NCBI RefSeq assembly: GCF_026004115.1
Contig: NZ_BPIM01000001.1
Location: 1,612,001 to 1,676,000, forward strand
Length of the DNA stretch: 64,000 bases
Source: Meiothermus sp.
GTDB taxonomy: Bacteria > Deinococcota > Deinococci > Deinococcales > Thermaceae
Reading direction: 5' to 3'
Shown here: positions 51,354-61,262 of the stretch, one piece after another
How the letters are laid out: each line of letters starts with the position of its first letter
How positions within the stretch are numbered: position 1 is the stretch's first letter
The notes under the pieces: model-generated
Told to the model about the DNA's origin: nothing
Seen by the model: the letters and a program-made list of their open reading frames with translations, nothing else
Database searches by the model: none
Program-made: the position numbers and the translations under genes

Positions 51354-52741
51354 GCGTTTTGGCGCACCTCTTCAAAGGTGTAGCGCCGCATGATCTCGCC
51401 GTTTTCAAAAACCGTCTGCAGGATGCTCTGGGGATGGGGCTGGGTCTCTTCCAGCGGCAGCTCTACCGTGCGGATACCCCGCTCGTCCTTGATGACGTCC
51501 AGGCGGCCCTTTTTGGAGAGCTTGCTGGGGTCGTCTACCGGGCTTTTGCCTACCCCATAGGTCTCGCCGTTCACGCTTACCAGGTGCAGCTTCTGGGCGA
51601 ACTTCTGGGTGTCGCGGTGGGGGTGCTGCAACAGGGCCCCGCCCATGCCGAAGGCCACGTTGGAGGCGCTGTAGCCCCACTGCTCGAGCAAAAACAATAC
51701 CTTGCGGATGGTGTCGGCGTTTACCCCATCGCCCTGGATGACCCGCACCCCGTTCAAGACCTTGTAGCCCTTTCGGTTGAGGGTGGCGCCAAACTTGGCC
51801 TCGAGGGTCTGCACGGTGCGCAGCACCACAAAAGGCGGGTCGCCCGAGTCGGGCCGGATGACCGCGGTGGCTCCGGACTGCTGAATGAGCTCTCGCAGGT
51901 CCTCTCCGATAATCTGGCCTATGGCGTGCTCGCGGTTGTAAGAGTCGATCACCATGGCAAAAAGTGCCCCCGGCTGGCCGTAGGTCTCGATCATCTGCCG
52001 GTAGGCCTGGGCCTCGCCCGCACGGCCAAAGCTGGTTACGGTGGCGTGCTCCATGGCCGGAATGGAGTAGCCGGCCATCCCGGCCCCGTAGTAGTTGCGG
52101 GCGTAAATGAGGGCAGTGACGGTGTCGGTGCCCTGGAAGTTGACCAGGTGGGCCATGCCGCCCAGCCCGGCGCTCTCCAGGCTGCTCACCCCCCGCGCGC
52201 CAAAGTCGTGCAGCTTGAAAGGCAGCTCGGCCTCAGGGTCGTCGGCGGTCTTCTCCAGGTAGGCCTGAAGGATGTTGCGGATGTTCCAGGAGATGGTGCA
52301 GACCGTGGTGGGATACCAGACTGCCCGCAGCAGGGCAGTCTCGAGCCAGCCCGGCAGCCAGGGCACCCGGGGGTCGGTGCTTTCGATAATCACCAGCGGG
52401 TTATGAACGGGAATTACCGCTCCTTCCGGCACGGCCCGGATGCGCACGGGGAGCCTGCCGCCCAGCTCCTCGGCAATGTGGCGCCAGCCGTCGGTGGGAA
52501 AGGGCAGGCCGTGGGCCAGAAAGACCTCCCGGGCCTCCTCCACATCGGCCATACTGACCCCTTTGGACAGGTACTCCATCAGAAAGGCCTGCAGGCCAAA
52601 AAAGCGCACAAAGTTGGAGTCGCCCCCCCGGCTCTCGATGTACCAGCTCGCATAGGTCATGTTCTTGGGAAACTGGGCGAAGTGGCTGGCCTTGTAGCTG
52701 TCGGTGTTGAGAATCAGGTTGTGGGGGTTGAGGGGTTTCAT
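51350..52741 (-). CDS. nadV: Nicotinamide phosphoribosyltransferase NadV
   Basis: Makes NMN from nicotinamide and PRPP; homologous to vertebrate NAMPT. 463 residues. Visible family segments: [14 protein letters not shown] at the start, the ESRGG segment, [12 protein letters not shown] near residue 180, the PRPP region [10 protein letters not shown] near 300, and [15 protein letters not shown] 52741 has AAAGGAG 5 nt upstream; an extension to 52801 is rejected. It is the last gene of nrtR-nadM-nadV, each overlapping the next by 4 bp. NadM downstream in the pathway converts NMN to NAD, so the operon is the two-step nicotinamide salvage route. Confidence 0.93.
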   Translation of the reverse strand: MKPLNPHNLILNTDSYKASHFAQFPKNMTYASWYIESRGGDSNFVRFFGLQAFLMEYLSKGVSMADVEEAREVFLAHGLPFPTDGWRHIAEELGGRLPVRIRAVPEGAVIPVHNPLVIIESTDPRVPWLPGWLETALLRAVWYPTTVCTISWNIRNILQAYLEKTADDPEAELPFKLHDFGARGVSSLESAGLGGMAHLVNFQGTDTVTALIYARNYYGAGMAGYSIPAMEHATVTSFGRAGEAQAYRQMIETYGQPGALFAMVIDSYNREHAIGQIIGEDLRELIQQSGATAVIRPDSGDPPFVVLRTVQTLEAKFGATLNRKGYKVLNGVRVIQGDGVNADTIRKVLFLLEQWGYSASNVAFGMGGALLQHPHRDTQKFAQKLHLVSVNGETYGVGKSPVDDPSKLSKKGRLDVIKDERGIRTVELPLEETQPHPQSILQTVFENGEIMRRYTFEEVRQNA

Positions 52742-53769
52742 GGGAGCTCCTTTCTTTGGGGCTTGACCGGTTTTTGCGGCGCCTGCCCCAAAAACCAACA
52801 AATCTGCTGGTAGTGGTCTTCAAAGAAGCGAGCCTGGTGGGGCTCGAGCTCGTCTAAGGGCAGCCAGAAAGCCCGGGCTGCGTCGTCTTGCCCTTGGACG
52901 GCCGGGGGTGGGGTGCTCCCGAGGTCGAAGTGGTGTCCGAAGCTAATCACCCTGCCCCGCAGGCTTCGGCCTGGGTGGTCGAAGGCCTTGGTGGCTTTGA
53001 GCAGGGAGGGCTTTAGTTGCAGGCCGGTTTCTTCTCGTAGCTCGCGCAGGGCGGCCTCGAGCAGGGTCTCCTTGATCTCCACATAGCCCCCCGGCAAAGC
53101 CCAGGCCCCTTTGCTCAGGGCCCCTGCCCGCTCGACCAGTAGCACGTGGGCCTGGGCCAGCACCGTTGCGTCGGTAGCCACGTGCACAATGGGATAGGGG
53201 TAGCGTTGCTCGAGAGAACGATAGTACTGCAGGGTTTTCCATTCGGCTTGCAAACGGCTAAACTCAGCTGTAGCGGCAAACTGCTCCATGTACTGCCGCA
53301 CGGCCTCGGGCACCATGGCCTTCCAGTCGGCGTTCCCGGCAAAATAGCTATTGCGCACGTCGGTGGCGTTGAGGGTGCTCGTCACCCCACTGGGCTCAAA
53401 GGGCCAGTTGCCAAAGCCGTGCAGGTAGTAGCTGCTCTCGTCCTTGTGGTAACCGGTGATGTAGATCTCGGCCCCTGGGCCCGCAAGGCCCTCCACGGCG
53501 GCCCCCACCGTGCGAAACCAGCGGGGGTCATCGTAGAAGTCATCCGCAACGGCTACGAAGTGAAGCCGCTCGGCGGCCACGGCGTCCAGGCTCGCCCTGA
53601 TCATGGCCTCGCGTTCGTCGGCGCTAAAAGGGTTTTTGGGGGTGGGATAGCAAAAAGCACTGCCCAGCACCACAATCAGCCGGTCAAAGCGGGCCAGGGC
53701 ACGGGTAATGGTCTCGAGGTGGGCGTGGTGGGGCGGCTGGAAGCGCCCGATGAACACCGCCGTTTTCAT
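52738..53769 (-). CDS. nadM: Bifunctional NMN adenylyltransferase / Nudix hydrolase
   Basis: 343 residues. The N-terminal nucleotidyltransferase (about 1-180) has FIGRFQPPHHAHL (HxGH-type ATP site) and the C-terminal part (about 200-335) an intact Nudix box, GGYVEIKETLLEAALRELREETGL, in which all GX5EX7REUXEEXGU residues are present; the sequence is quoted only in part here. This two-domain enzyme is known from Synechocystis and Francisella. The Nudix half probably acts on ADP-ribose. Overlaps nadV and nrtR by 4 bp each. Confidence 0.93.
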   Translation of the reverse strand: MKTAVFIGRFQPPHHAHLETITRALARFDRLIVVLGSAFCYPTPKNPFSADEREAMIRASLDAVAAERLHFVAVADDFYDDPRWFRTVGAAVEGLAGPGAEIYITGYHKDESSYYLHGFGNWPFEPSGVTSTLNATDVRNSYFAGNADWKAMVPEAVRQYMEQFAATAEFSRLQAEWKTLQYYRSLEQRYPYPIVHVATDATVLAQAHVLLVERAGALSKGAWALPGGYVEIKETLLEAALRELREETGLQLKPSLLKATKAFDHPGRSLRGRVISFGHHFDLGSTPPPAVQGQDDAARAFWLPLDELEPHQARFFEDHYQQICWFLGQAPQKPVKPQRKELP

Positions 53770-54524
53770 AGCTCCCTCCGAAAGCGGTAAAGTTCCGCAG
53801 GCCGACCCAGGCCGCGCTCGAGCTCGCCGGTGGGCTGAAGCATCCCCGAGGCCAGCATCTTGCGCCGGAAAGAGTCTTTGTTGAGCTTTTTTTGCAAGAT
53901 GGTTTCGTGAACGGTTTGTAACTGGCGCAGGGTAAAGCGCTCCGGTAGCAACTCAAAGCCGATGGGAGTGTAGCCCAGCTTCCCCCGGATACGCTTTATG
54001 GCCACCGCTAGAATCTCGGCGTGGTCGAAGGCCAGGGAGTACTTTTTGAACTTGCTATCGAAGATCTCCACCGCGCTTTCCCCCTCCGGGATGCGCAGCC
54101 TGAAGAGGGCCTTCTCCTCGCCCATCTCACGGATGTGACTGGCTTCCACCAGGGCGTAATAGGCCACGCTGATTACCCGCGTGCGGGGGTCGCGTTCAGG
54201 GTGACCAAAAGTGTAGAGCTGCTCGAGGTAGATGGGGTGGCGCAGGATGCCCTCCCGCTCCATGCCCGCTACCCCCTCGAGGCCAGCTTTTTGTCGCAGC
54301 ACCCGCGCAGCGGCTTCGTCGAGCGACTCCTGCATTTGCACGAACCCGCCCGGCAGGCTCCAGTAGTTAAGGAAAGGATGCTCTTTGCGCTTGATCAGCA
54401 GGGCCTCCAGATGCCCGTCGCGCAGAGTCAGAATGACCACATCTACCGTAACGGAAGGCCGTTCAAATGCGCTGGCGTTGTAGGAGTCCAGGTAGTGCTG
54501 TTCTTCGAGGCTGCGTTGTTGCAC
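53766..54524 (-). CDS. nrtR: NrtR-type Nudix transcriptional regulator of NAD metabolism
   Basis: 252-residue repressor family known to control NAD genes in response to ADP-ribose. The N-terminal Nudix-like domain keeps LPGGFVQMQESLDEAA but has RVLRQKAG where the catalytic REXXEE would be, so it binds without hydrolysing. The C-terminal winged helix (GYTPIGFELLPERFTLRQLQ) binds DNA. It starts at GTG 54524 with GGAGAG upstream. First gene of the NAD salvage operon, so autoregulation is expected. Confidence 0.9.
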   Translation of the reverse strand: MQQRSLEEQHYLDSYNASAFERPSVTVDVVILTLRDGHLEALLIKRKEHPFLNYWSLPGGFVQMQESLDEAAARVLRQKAGLEGVAGMEREGILRHPIYLEQLYTFGHPERDPRTRVISVAYYALVEASHIREMGEEKALFRLRIPEGESAVEIFDSKFKKYSLAFDHAEILAVAIKRIRGKLGYTPIGFELLPERFTLRQLQTVHETILQKKLNKDSFRRKMLASGMLQPTGELERGLGRPAELYRFRREL

Positions 54525-54560
54525 GGGGCTCTCCAGGATAGAAGAAACTTATATGCAACA

Positions 54561-54589
54561 AGTATATATCTAGTATGTAGATAAGTCAA
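54561..54589 (-). promoter_or_regulatory. Promoter of nrtR-nadM-nadV with probable NrtR operator
   Basis: On the minus strand TTGACT (54584-54589), 17-nt spacer, TATACT (54561-54566). The spacer and flanks (54547-54590) are strikingly A/T-rich and hold the near-direct repeat AGTATATATCT/AGTATGTAGAT, a likely place for NrtR to bind. Confidence 0.7.
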
Positions 54590-54631
54590 GTCGTTCCGGC
54601 CTCGCACTTTTTTGTGCCAATATGCTTGCAA

Positions 54632-54641
54632 AGTGTACACT
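54632..54641. promoter_or_regulatory. AGTGTACACT palindrome between nrtR and glutamine synthetase
   Basis: Perfect 10-bp palindrome. It overlaps TACACT (54636-54641), which has TTGTGC 18 nt upstream, so it could be part of a second promoter for the + strand. Confidence 0.4.
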
Positions 54642-54678
54642 AAATATATGACGTTTAGCCTTTTTTTGTCTAAAGGTC

Positions 54679-54708
54679 TTGATGAAATTTACCAATTTGT
54701 GCTAAGGT
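54679..54708 (+). promoter_or_regulatory. Candidate promoter of glutamine synthetase III
   Basis: TTGATG (54679-54684), 18-nt spacer, TG-C-TAAGGT (-10 at 54703-54708). The extended TG compensates for a weak hexamer. The resulting leader is about 95 nt. It has a possible stem CCTCA/TGAGG (54712-54743) and CCTGG/CCAGG (54788-54804), which overlaps the ribosome site. Confidence 0.45.
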
Positions 54709-54811
54709 GTCTCCTCAAGCGGTTGCTGGCGATACGCCTGAGGTTGAAAAAGTTAAATATAAAAAGCATCTAAATGTCAACCAGCGACCTGGCACCGCTC
54801 CAGGAGGCCCC

Positions 54812-56962
<2,151 letters not shown>

Positions 56963-56979
56963 AATTTGTGTATTTGGCA

Positions 56980-57011
56980 AAAACCACCCGCCTCCGGAGG
57001 CGGGTGGTTTT
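56980..57011. terminator. Bidirectional-looking terminator after glutamine synthetase
   Basis: A perfect 16-bp inverted repeat (56980-56995 with 56996-57011), core CCACCCGCCTCC/GGAGGCGGGTGG, flanked by A-run and T-run, so it can end transcripts from either side. Confidence 0.9.
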
Positions 57012-57036
57012 ACATACCGACCTTCGTAGGGCAATA

Positions 57037-57045
57037 TGCTATAAT
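57037..57045 (+). promoter_or_regulatory. Extended -10 of DinB operon
   Basis: TG-C-TATAAT (hexamer 57040-57045), a perfect extended -10. The transcript would start near 57052, giving a leader of about 30 nt before ATG 57082. No clear -35, as expected for extended -10 promoters. Confidence 0.75.
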
Positions 57046-57081
57046 CATATTTACGTGCTGGCTTACGGAAAGGAAATATTA

Positions 57082-57597
57082 ATGCTGACCCCTTTAGCGG
57101 ACGCTCTGATGGACTCGTATAGGCGCAACAACACCATCCTGCTAAACCTGCTCCATGCGTTGCCGAGAGGGGGTATGGATGCCCGGGCGCTGGAGGGCAG
57201 CCCGAGCATTGCGCAGCAGTACGCGCACATGCAGCAAACCCGTCTGTTCTGGCTGGGCCAGGTCGCGCCCGAGTTTGCTACGGGTATGAACCAACTTTTC
57301 CGCCAGGCCGGGGAGGATTGGGTGGCCGAACGTGAACCTGCCTGCATCGAGCAAGCGCTGAACCAGAGCGCCAACGCCGTGTGTGAGGCGGTACGCGATC
57401 GGCTGCATACCGGCCAGGCCATGCAGGGGCCACACGCTTCCTACGATCACCCTATTCTTTTGCTTCAACACCTGCTCTGGCACGAGGGCTACCATGTGGG
57501 GCAGATCAAGCTAGCCCTCAAGGCTACTGGCCACAGCATACCGGAAGAAGTCGAAGAAAAAGCCATCTGGAGCCAGTGGCGAACGGAGGTTTGGTGA
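57082..57597 (+). CDS. DinB-family protein (first copy)
   Basis: 171-residue four-helix protein of the DinB/YfiT metal-dependent group, which includes thiol transferases and unknown stress proteins. Expected metal histidines: YAHMQQ near residue 45 and the pair in LLWHEGYHVGQIKLAL near residue 140. ATG 57082 follows AAAGGAAA. It overlaps the DUF1905 gene by one base at its stop (ATGA), and the unit continues with a second DinB gene. Function inferred only at family level. Confidence 0.83.
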   Translation: MLTPLADALMDSYRRNNTILLNLLHALPRGGMDARALEGSPSIAQQYAHMQQTRLFWLGQVAPEFATGMNQLFRQAGEDWVAEREPACIEQALNQSANAVCEAVRDRLHTGQAMQGPHASYDHPILLLQHLLWHEGYHVGQIKLALKATGHSIPEEVEEKAIWSQWRTEVW

Positions 57598-57905
57598 TGA
57601 TGGGCCTACAGTTCAGCGGTGAAATCTGGGAGTGGCGCGGGCCAGCGCCGTTCTACTTTGTGAGTGTTCCCGGGGAGCAAAGCCAGGCCATCAAGAGCGC
57701 CGAACGGTTGCTGACCTACGGTTGGGGCATGATTCCGGTTAAGGTGCGCATCGGAAAGACCGAGTGGAAGACCTCGCTTTGGCCCAAGGACGGTCGGTAC
57801 GTGCTTCCGCTCAAAGACCAGGTGCGCCAGGCCGAGCGCCTGGAAGTGGGTCAGACGGTCACGGTGAAGCTCGAGGTCGGCCCAGAGCGGAACAGGAAGC
57901 GATGA
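57597..57905 (+). CDS. DUF1905 domain protein
   Basis: 102-residue small beta-rich protein of the DUF1905 family. The characteristic opening is GLQFSGEIWEWRGPAPFYFVSVP, then GWGMIPVKVRIGKTEWKTSLWPKDG and YVLPLKDQVR near residues 65-80. The ATG at 57597 shares its A with the TGA of the preceding gene, so translation is coupled. Members often sit next to other small enzyme domains; the biochemical role is unknown. Confidence 0.85.
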   Translation: MMGLQFSGEIWEWRGPAPFYFVSVPGEQSQAIKSAERLLTYGWGMIPVKVRIGKTEWKTSLWPKDGRYVLPLKDQVRQAERLEVGQTVTVKLEVGPERNRKR

Positions 57906-58417
57906 ACATCCCCGAGATGTACAACTACCTGGTTCGCGCGCGCGGCGAGTTGTGGGGGGTACTCGAGGCCCTTCCGGACGAAGCATTATCGCGTCCGCTG
58001 CTAGGTGGTGAGGGCTTCCACTGCATCAAAGACCTGGTGTTTCACATTGCCAGCGTGGAGGACTTCTGGCTGCACGAGGACATAATGCGTACGGAGCCGG
58101 TGTTGATGAACATGCCAGCCCTGAGGAACACCACAGGCGGCCCGGCGTATGCGGGCTTTGCCCTGCACGCCCTGCTGGACTACTGGAAGGCTGTCGAGCA
58201 GAGCACCCGGGCCTATCTCAGCGTGCTTACCGATACCGAACTAAAGCGGGTGCTGAGTCCGCACGACGACCTCGAGCAGCGCTACACGGTGGAGGGCATT
58301 CTGTGGCACGTGATGTTGCACGAAGTGCGGCATACCGCGCAGATAGCTCTGCTGTTGCGTATCCAGGGCATTAAGCCGCCCGCTCTGGACTTGCTATGGT
58401 TCTTGCCCAGGTTTTGA
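57902..58417 (+). CDS. DinB-family protein (second copy)
   Basis: 171 residues, the same length as the first DinB gene but clearly diverged. Metal-ligand candidates: IKDLVFHIASVEDFW near residue 47 and the HVMLHEVRHTAQIALL pair near residues 139-147. The ATG at 57902 overlaps the DUF1905 stop by 4 bp. A longer frame upstream is rejected. Together the three genes form one compact operon. Confidence 0.83.
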   Translation: MNIPEMYNYLVRARGELWGVLEALPDEALSRPLLGGEGFHCIKDLVFHIASVEDFWLHEDIMRTEPVLMNMPALRNTTGGPAYAGFALHALLDYWKAVEQSTRAYLSVLTDTELKRVLSPHDDLEQRYTVEGILWHVMLHEVRHTAQIALLLRIQGIKPPALDLLWFLPRF

Positions 58418-58581
58418 GGCCCTCGATATAAAAGCGTGTTGCGCCTTCAGGCAGTTCATGTTTGTGCGCGGTGGCTATAGCATTGGGGGGCAGTTTGCCC
58501 TACACTCTGTTCTGGACAGCGCACGGCGAATGCCCCTCTGACATTCCATCCGTAGCCTGTGTGAGGAGACCCGGATTCAAG

Positions 58582-60474
58582 TTGGAGAAGCTCAAACGTT
58601 ACACTGCCAAGGATGCCGAAGAAACCTACCTCGTCCCCCACTGGGCGGCGGGGTTTTTTCGGGTAGGGGAGGATGGCGAGCTCGAGGTCACCCCTGAAGG
58701 GCCGGATGGCCCCAGCGCTTCGCTGTACGAAATTGTGCAGGATCTGCGCGATGAAGGCCGTCCGCTGCCGGTGATGCTGCGTTTCCCGCAGATTTTAGAA
58801 GCCCGGGTTCTGGCGCTCAACGAAGCCTTCAAGCGGGCCATCAAGAAGTACCACTACCACGCCGGTTATCAGGGGCTTTTCCCGGTTAAGGTGAACCAAC
58901 GGCGCATGGTCGTCGAAACGGTGGCCCGAGCCGGCAAGCAGTACGCCTACGGCCTCGAGGCCGGTTCCAAAGCCGAGCTGGCCCTGATTCTGGCCCAGGA
59001 TTTGCACCCCGAGTCCATCATTGCCTGCAATGGCTTTAAAGATGATGACTTCATTCGCCTGGCCCTGATGGGCAAAAAGCTGGGCAAAAATGTGGTGATT
59101 ACCCTGGAGAAATTTGCTGAGCTGGGGCGGGTTATTCGCATTGCGCAGGAGCTGGGGGTGGAGCCTCAGATTGGCATCCGCTACAAGCTCAAGACCAAGG
59201 GTTCGGGGGCCTGGGAGGAGTCTGGGGGCGAGGCGGCCAAGTTTGGCTTTACCACCCCTGAAATTATCCGGGCCGTGGACATCCTGGCTGAAGCCGGGAT
59301 GCTGGGCACCATTGCCATGCTGCACTCGCATATCGGCAGCCAGGTAACGGACATCCGCCGCATCAAGCAGGCCGTGCGCGAAATAGCCCAGACCTACGTA
59401 CAGCTTCGTAAGCTGGGGGCTCCGGTGCGCTACCTTAACCTGGGGGGTGGCCTGGCCGTAGACTACGACGGCTCCAAGACTGCTTTCTACGCCTCCGCCA
59501 ACTACACCCTGGAGGAATACGCCGAAGACCTGGTGTACGTGACCAAGGAAATCTGCGATGGCCACGGAGAACCGCACCCCATCCTGGTGACCGAGTCGGG
59601 GCGGGCCGTGACCGCCTACCACAGCGTGCTGATTTTGGAAGTGGTGGATACCATCCGGCCTCCAGGTGAAGAAAAGCTCGAGCAGCCCAAGGATGCCCAC
59701 CCGGTGGTGAAGGATATGTTCGACCTGGCCAGGGGTATCTCAGCCAAAAATTACCGCGAGGTCTACCACGACGCCTTCGCCAACAAGGACACCATCCAGA
59801 ACCTCTACGACCTGGGCCTCATCTCGCTGCGCGACCGGGCCGCTGCCGAGGCGCTCTTCTACCAGATTGCCCGTAAAACCCTGAAGCTGGCCCTGGAGCT
59901 CGACTACCCTGCCGACGAGCTCGAGGACCTGCAAAAGATGCTTGCCGACAAACTGGTCTGCAACTTCAGCCTTTTCCAGAGCCTGCCCGACACCTGGGCC
60001 ATCAAGCAGATGTTCCCCATCGTGCCGCTCTCACGCCTGAACGAGCGCCCCACCCGCGAGGCCACCCTGGTCGACATCACCTGCGACTCCGATGGCAAGA
60101 TTGACCGCTTCATAGACACCCACGACGTGCGCAATACCTTGCCTGTACACGAAATTCGCCCGGGAGAACCTTACTATCTGGGGGTTTTCCTAACTGGGGC
60201 CTACCAGGACGTGCTGGGCATGAGTCATAACTTGTTTGGCCGTATCGGCGAGGCTCACGTGGTCGTGGATGAAGATGGCTACGACATCGAGCGCTTCATA
60301 ATAGGAGAGAAAGCCCGCAAGGTAATCGAAAAGATGGGCTACGAGGAGGGTGAGCTGGCCGAGGCCGTAGAAAAGCTGGTGCGCTCCTCCAAGAAACTTA
60401 CCCCGGCTGAGAAGGGATCTTTCATGGAACTGTATGCGCGGGAGCTGGTGGGATATACATACCTGGAAGACTAG
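58582..60474 (+). CDS. speA: Biosynthetic arginine decarboxylase SpeA
   Basis: PLP-dependent fold-III decarboxylase, arginine to agmatine. In Thermus this is the first step to long-chain polyamines through aminopropylagmatine. 630 residues from TTG 58582, the usual size. PLP lysine in GLFPVKVNQ near residue 99; other segments: GLEAGSKAELAL, LHSHIGSQ, YLNLGGGLAVDYDG, LVTESGRAV and the Cys region VDITCDSDGKI. GTG 58561 or TTG 58462 would give longer forms, but those extra residues look unlike the family. Agmatinase and SpeE genes are not in this window. Confidence 0.92.
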   Translation: MEKLKRYTAKDAEETYLVPHWAAGFFRVGEDGELEVTPEGPDGPSASLYEIVQDLRDEGRPLPVMLRFPQILEARVLALNEAFKRAIKKYHYHAGYQGLFPVKVNQRRMVVETVARAGKQYAYGLEAGSKAELALILAQDLHPESIIACNGFKDDDFIRLALMGKKLGKNVVITLEKFAELGRVIRIAQELGVEPQIGIRYKLKTKGSGAWEESGGEAAKFGFTTPEIIRAVDILAEAGMLGTIAMLHSHIGSQVTDIRRIKQAVREIAQTYVQLRKLGAPVRYLNLGGGLAVDYDGSKTAFYASANYTLEEYAEDLVYVTKEICDGHGEPHPILVTESGRAVTAYHSVLILEVVDTIRPPGEEKLEQPKDAHPVVKDMFDLARGISAKNYREVYHDAFANKDTIQNLYDLGLISLRDRAAAEALFYQIARKTLKLALELDYPADELEDLQKMLADKLVCNFSLFQSLPDTWAIKQMFPIVPLSRLNERPTREATLVDITCDSDGKIDRFIDTHDVRNTLPVHEIRPGEPYYLGVFLTGAYQDVLGMSHNLFGRIGEAHVVVDEDGYDIERFIIGEKARKVIEKMGYEEGELAEAVEKLVRSSKKLTPAEKGSFMELYARELVGYTYLED

Positions 60475-60488
60475 CCCTAATCGTACCA

Positions 60489-61202
60489 ATGACGCCAATC
60501 ACTGACTACGAAGTGCTAATTGTGGGTGCCGGGTTTGCTGGCAGCGAAGCCGCCTACGCCCTGGCTAAACGAGGGGTGCGGGTGGGCCTGGTGACCACCA
60601 GCCTGGACTCGGTTTTCCTAGCCTTTACGCCTATCCAGGCGCCGTTTCCCCAGGGCTCGCTGCTGGCCGAGATCGGCCAGGAGGGCCTGAAGGGTTGGGA
60701 ACTGCACAGCCGGGCCAAGTACCGCCTGGAAAACCAGCCAAACCTGCACCTCCTGCAACTCTCGGTCACGCGATTGCTGTTGGATGGCCAAGCGGTTGTG
60801 GGCGTCGAAAGCTGGGAAGGGCCGCGCAAGACCGCGCCAGTGGTGGTGCTGGCGGTGGGCAGTTTTCTTTTGCCCAGGCTCTATATTGGCAGCGTGGCTG
60901 AGGAGGCCGGGCGGCTCTCGGAGGTAGCCTACCCCGACCTGTACCAGCACCTCCAGCAGCTTGGCTTTGCCTTTACTCCCCAAGAGGCCCAGGTCGCCAG
61001 GCAGAGCGGAACCCCTGGTTACCGGGTGACGTATCAGGTTTTCGCCGAAGCAGAGTGGGACTCGGCCACCTTCCGACTACACCGCCTGGAGGGGTTGTAC
61101 GCCGTCGGCCTGTGCGTGCTGGGGCAGGGAACGTATGCCCAGATGGCCGAGGAAGGGATGCGGCTGGCGGAAAGCCTGCAGACTACAGTCAATCGTCGAT
61201 AG
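60489..61202 (+). CDS. Short GidA-like FAD protein
   Basis: 237-residue FAD-dependent oxidoreductase-like protein. The dinucleotide motif is VLIVGAGFAGSEAAYALAKRG, followed by a GidA-like TTSLDSVF and PIQAPFPQGSL segment. C-terminal GLYAVGLCVLGQGTYAQMAEEG closes the FAD site. MnmG/GidA proper has over 600 residues, and TrmFO about 440, so this is only the FAD-binding part. Similar short proteins occur in Thermaceae, and its role is not known. It begins 14 bp after speA. Confidence 0.75.
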   Translation: MTPITDYEVLIVGAGFAGSEAAYALAKRGVRVGLVTTSLDSVFLAFTPIQAPFPQGSLLAEIGQEGLKGWELHSRAKYRLENQPNLHLLQLSVTRLLLDGQAVVGVESWEGPRKTAPVVVLAVGSFLLPRLYIGSVAEEAGRLSEVAYPDLYQHLQQLGFAFTPQEAQVARQSGTPGYRVTYQVFAEAEWDSATFRLHRLEGLYAVGLCVLGQGTYAQMAEEGMRLAESLQTTVNRR

Positions 61203-61221
61203 TCGAATGACCATAGACCTA

Positions 61222-61262
61222 TAGACCACGCAACTTGCAACTAGACCACGCAACTTGCAACT
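61222..61262. repeat. 20-bp direct repeat, two copies
   Basis: TAGACCACGCAACTTGCAAC at 61222-61241 and again at 61242-61261. It lies between two converging genes and ends at the mutY stop codon. Confidence 0.85.

Noticed and set aside
54707-54811. N-terminal extension of glutamine synthetase III
   Set aside because: The real start has AGGAGG at 5 nt; the extension lies in the leader and has no family match.
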